DNA of 8,166 nt from Oscillospiraceae bacterium (GTDB lineage Bacteria > Bacillota > Clostridia > Oscillospirales > Oscillospiraceae): positions 1 to 8,166 of the forward strand of contig JAITGW010000086.1 in assembly GCA_031280325.1 (NCBI GenBank), read 5' to 3'. The position numbers and the translations under genes are program-made. This document shows, in pieces, positions 6,754 to 8,166 of this stretch. Within the stretch, counting starts at the first letter, position 1. Each line of letters begins with the position of its first letter. A model generated the notes under the pieces. It ran no database searches, was not told where the DNA came from, and saw only the letters and a list, made by a program, of their open reading frames with translations.

Positions 6754-7524
6754 CTAACCTTTGTACATCTCCCACAGGAGTATTCCGGCTGATACCGCCG
6801 CGTTGAGCGACTGCGTCCCTGGCTGCATCGGAATTATAACACGCTCCCGGCAGAGAGAAAGTATCCGCTCGCTAAGCCCCGCGCCCTCGCTGCCAACGGC
6901 GACGGAGGCGGAGCTTAAATCAACGCTGCGCACATCTCGCGGCGCGTCAGAGAGCGCGGCGCCGTAAATAACCAGCCCATCATTCACAGCGGCTGTGAGC
7001 GCCATATCGTCCGTCTCGATTATCCTCTGCCAAAACAGCGCCCCCATCGCCGCGCGGACCGTTTTCGGGTTAAACGGATCGGCGCACGCGCCGTGCAGAA
7101 GCACAGCGTCAATTCCGAACGCCGCCGCGGAGCGTATCACCGCGCCGACGTTTCCGGGGTCTTGAACTCCGTCAAGGATGATATATCTGCCGCGCGGGTC
7201 GATTTTCGCGTCATATCTCGGTATTTCACAGGAAAACAACACGCCCGGCGGCGATTTAAGCGGCGAAATATACTCCAGCACATCGGGTGTTACGAGCGTT
7301 TGCGGCAGGCTTGCCAGCTCCGGCAGCGCAATCGGCTCAAGCGCGCAGATCGCGGTAATGCGGGCGCGCGTCGCCGCGTCTCGCAGGCATCGGATGCCGG
7401 CGCACAATAATTCGCCGTGCGAAAGTCTGTATTCTCGGCTTGCGCCAAGCTGTTTCAAGTGCCTGACAAGCGGGTTTTTCCGGCTTGTGATCTTTTCGAT
7501 GCGCTTTCTGCCGTCACTTATCAC
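6754..7524 (-). CDS. TrmH/SpoU-family RNA 2'-O-methyltransferase (YsgA/RlmB-like)
   Basis: This is a SAM-dependent enzyme of the SPOUT (trefoil-knot) superfamily that is expected to methylate a ribose 2'-OH in rRNA. With the GTG start the protein has 256 residues, usual for the family. An N-terminal substrate-binding region (about 8-100, beginning IEKITSRKNPLV) precedes the catalytic domain. SPOUT motif 1 is LDGVQDPGNVGAVIRSA (117-133), motif 2 is VGSEGAGLS (210-218) and motif 3 is IPMQPGTQSLNAAVSAG (231-247). Motif 3 has Gln where Glu is common before SLN. A longer ATG start at 7560 adds 12 residues that do not resemble the family and has poorer RBS spacing. The N-terminus resembles Bacillus YsgA-type proteins more than RlmB, but the exact rRNA target cannot be read from sequence. 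The stop is TAG, 22 bases before the dprA start. Confidence 0.9.
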   Translation of the reverse strand: MISDGRKRIEKITSRKNPLVRHLKQLGASREYRLSHGELLCAGIRCLRDAATRARITAICALEPIALPELASLPQTLVTPDVLEYISPLKSPPGVLFSCEIPRYDAKIDPRGRYIILDGVQDPGNVGAVIRSAAAFGIDAVLLHGACADPFNPKTVRAAMGALFWQRIIETDDMALTAAVNDGLVIYGAALSDAPRDVRSVDLSSASVAVGSEGAGLSERILSLCRERVIIPMQPGTQSLNAAVSAGILLWEMYKG

Positions 7525-7530
7525 CGCAAA

Positions 7531-7539
7531 ATTCCTCCC
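7531..7539 (-). promoter_or_regulatory. Ribosome binding site deciding the GTG start of the methyltransferase
   Basis: GGGAGGAAT on the minus strand places its GGAGG core 9 bases upstream of GTG at 7524-7522. The in-frame ATG at 7560 has only an AAGGAG about 14 bases upstream, which is too far for efficient use. This site is the main reason for choosing the shorter protein. Confidence 0.55.
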
Positions 7540-7566
7540 GCACGAATCTGCCGCGCACATTTTACC

Positions 7567-7594
7567 AGAGTACGCTCCTTAATGCAAGCGTCAA
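7567..7594 (-). promoter_or_regulatory. Weak promoter candidate before the methyltransferase gene
   Basis: On the minus strand a good -35-like hexamer TTGACG (7594-7589) is followed after 16 bases by TACTCT (7572-7567), a poor -10 match (3 of 6). If used, transcription would begin near 7560, close to the upstream ATG. That would favour translation from the downstream GTG at 7524. It sits just after the lysS hairpin, a logical place for a new promoter, but the -10 is weak and chance is a real alternative. Confidence 0.22.
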
Positions 7595-7632
7595 ACAAAC
7601 CGCAAAGCGCCGCGGCGCAATATGCCGCGGCG
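7593..7632 (-). terminator. Probable terminator or attenuator after lysS
   Basis: On the minus strand, CGCCGCGGC (7632-7624) and GCCGCGGCG (7616-7608) form a perfect 9-bp, all-GC stem with a 7-base loop. It begins 8 bases after the lysS stop. The stretch that follows (7607-7593) is only T-enriched (TTTGCGGTTTGTTT), not a continuous T-run. It could therefore be a weak intrinsic terminator, a partial attenuator separating lysS from the downstream genes, or a 3'-end stabilising structure. The stem and position are seen; the terminating activity is inferred. Confidence 0.45.
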
Positions 7633-7640
7633 TCGCATAT

Positions 7641-8166
7641 TTAATCTGTCGGCTTCATCGTCGGGAACAGCAAAACGTCCCGAATAGACGACGAGTCGGT
7701 GAGCATCATAACCACGCGGTCGATGCCGATGCCAATTCCGCCCGTCGGCGGCAAGCCATATTCCAGCGCCGTCAGAAAATCCTCGTCCATCATCCCCGCC
7801 TCAGCGTCCCCCCCTGCGCGAAGCGCGGCCTGGCGCGCAAAACGCTCTCTCTGGTCAACGGGGTCATTAAGCTCGGAAAAGAGGTTGCACACCTCACTGC
7901 CGCAAATAAAGCACTCCGCCCGCTCCGTCAGGCGAGGATCGCCCGGCTTCCGCTTTGACAGCGGCGAAACCTCGACCGGATGATCCGTGATGAACACCGG
8001 CTGTATAAGCTTATCCTCCACACACCGGTCAAAGCATTCGTACAGAAATCCGCCCCATGTCGGATCCTTGCCGTCGGGCAGCTTCACACCGATGGATTTT
8101 GCCGCCGCGGCGGCGTCCTCAACGCTTATAAAGCTCATGAAATCGACGCCGGTATGGCTCTTTACA
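7641..8166 (-). CDS. lysS: Lysyl-tRNA synthetase, class II, C-terminal part (cut by window edge)
   Basis: The enzyme charges tRNA-Lys with lysine using ATP, in the cytoplasm. Only the last ~174 codons are visible. The frame stays open to the right edge (it reads VKSHTGVDF before the internal Met at 8138), so that Met is not the true start. Family length is about 490-500 residues, so roughly two thirds lie outside the window. Diagnostic class II features are [16 protein letters not shown], then [13 protein letters not shown], then [11 protein letters not shown] and class II motif 3 as GIGIGIDR, ending in the usual LLFPTMKP. This rules out the unrelated class I LysRS. The segment between TER and SELND carries three cysteines close together (CFICGSEVC). 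The stop is TAA, followed by an 80-base gap with a hairpin before the methyltransferase gene. Identity is very secure. Confidence 0.96.
   Translation of the reverse strand, partial: VKSHTGVDFMSFISVEDAAAAAKSIGVKLPDGKDPTWGGFLYECFDRCVEDKLIQPVFITDHPVEVSPLSKRKPGDPRLTERAECFICGSEVCNLFSELNDPVDQRERFARQAALRAGGDAEAGMMDEDFLTALEYGLPPTGGIGIGIDRVVMMLTDSSSIRDVLLFPTMKPTD

Overview
The window is about 8.2 kb of GC-rich DNA (roughly 57-60% GC by eye). It is almost entirely filled by seven head-to-tail genes on the minus strand, so the biological reading order runs from the right edge to the left edge. The gene set points to an anaerobic, low-branching Firmicute of the Clostridia type with high GC. It includes a class II lysyl-tRNA synthetase, a folate-dependent TrmFO tRNA methyltransferase, PlsX, DprA next to TopA, and RNase III directly after PlsX. 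The lineage is inferred from gene content and order only; no rRNA or species-specific marker is present.

Layout in transcription order: the C-terminal third of lysS (right edge to 7641); an 80-base gap with a GC-rich hairpin and a weak promoter candidate; a TrmH/SpoU-family rRNA 2'-O-methyltransferase; dprA (22 bases after it); topA (36 bases after dprA); then trmFO, plsX and rnc. These last three are each joined to the preceding gene by a stop/start overlap (ATGA at topA/trmFO and trmFO/plsX, TGATG at plsX/rnc). The final 143 bases contain a perfect 17-bp hairpin after rnc, a 12-bp direct repeat, and an AT-rich palindrome at the very edge. I see no protein-coding gene in them.

Functionally this is a growth-linked housekeeping operon: tRNA charging, rRNA and tRNA modification, DNA topology, single-strand DNA handling in recombination or uptake, the first step of phospholipid synthesis, and rRNA/mRNA processing. 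The overlaps suggest that TopA, TrmFO, PlsX and RNase III are translated in a coupled way from one message.

I found no mobile element, CRISPR array, tRNA, rRNA or recognisable novel system. The points most worth a second look are small: a histone-H1-like Lys/Ala/Pro tail on TopA that contains a correctly phased A_AAA_AAC slippery heptamer; the long hairpin without a T-run behind rnc; the missing acpP between plsX and rnc; and a DprA that lacks the usual histidine of its GxDxxAH-type motif.
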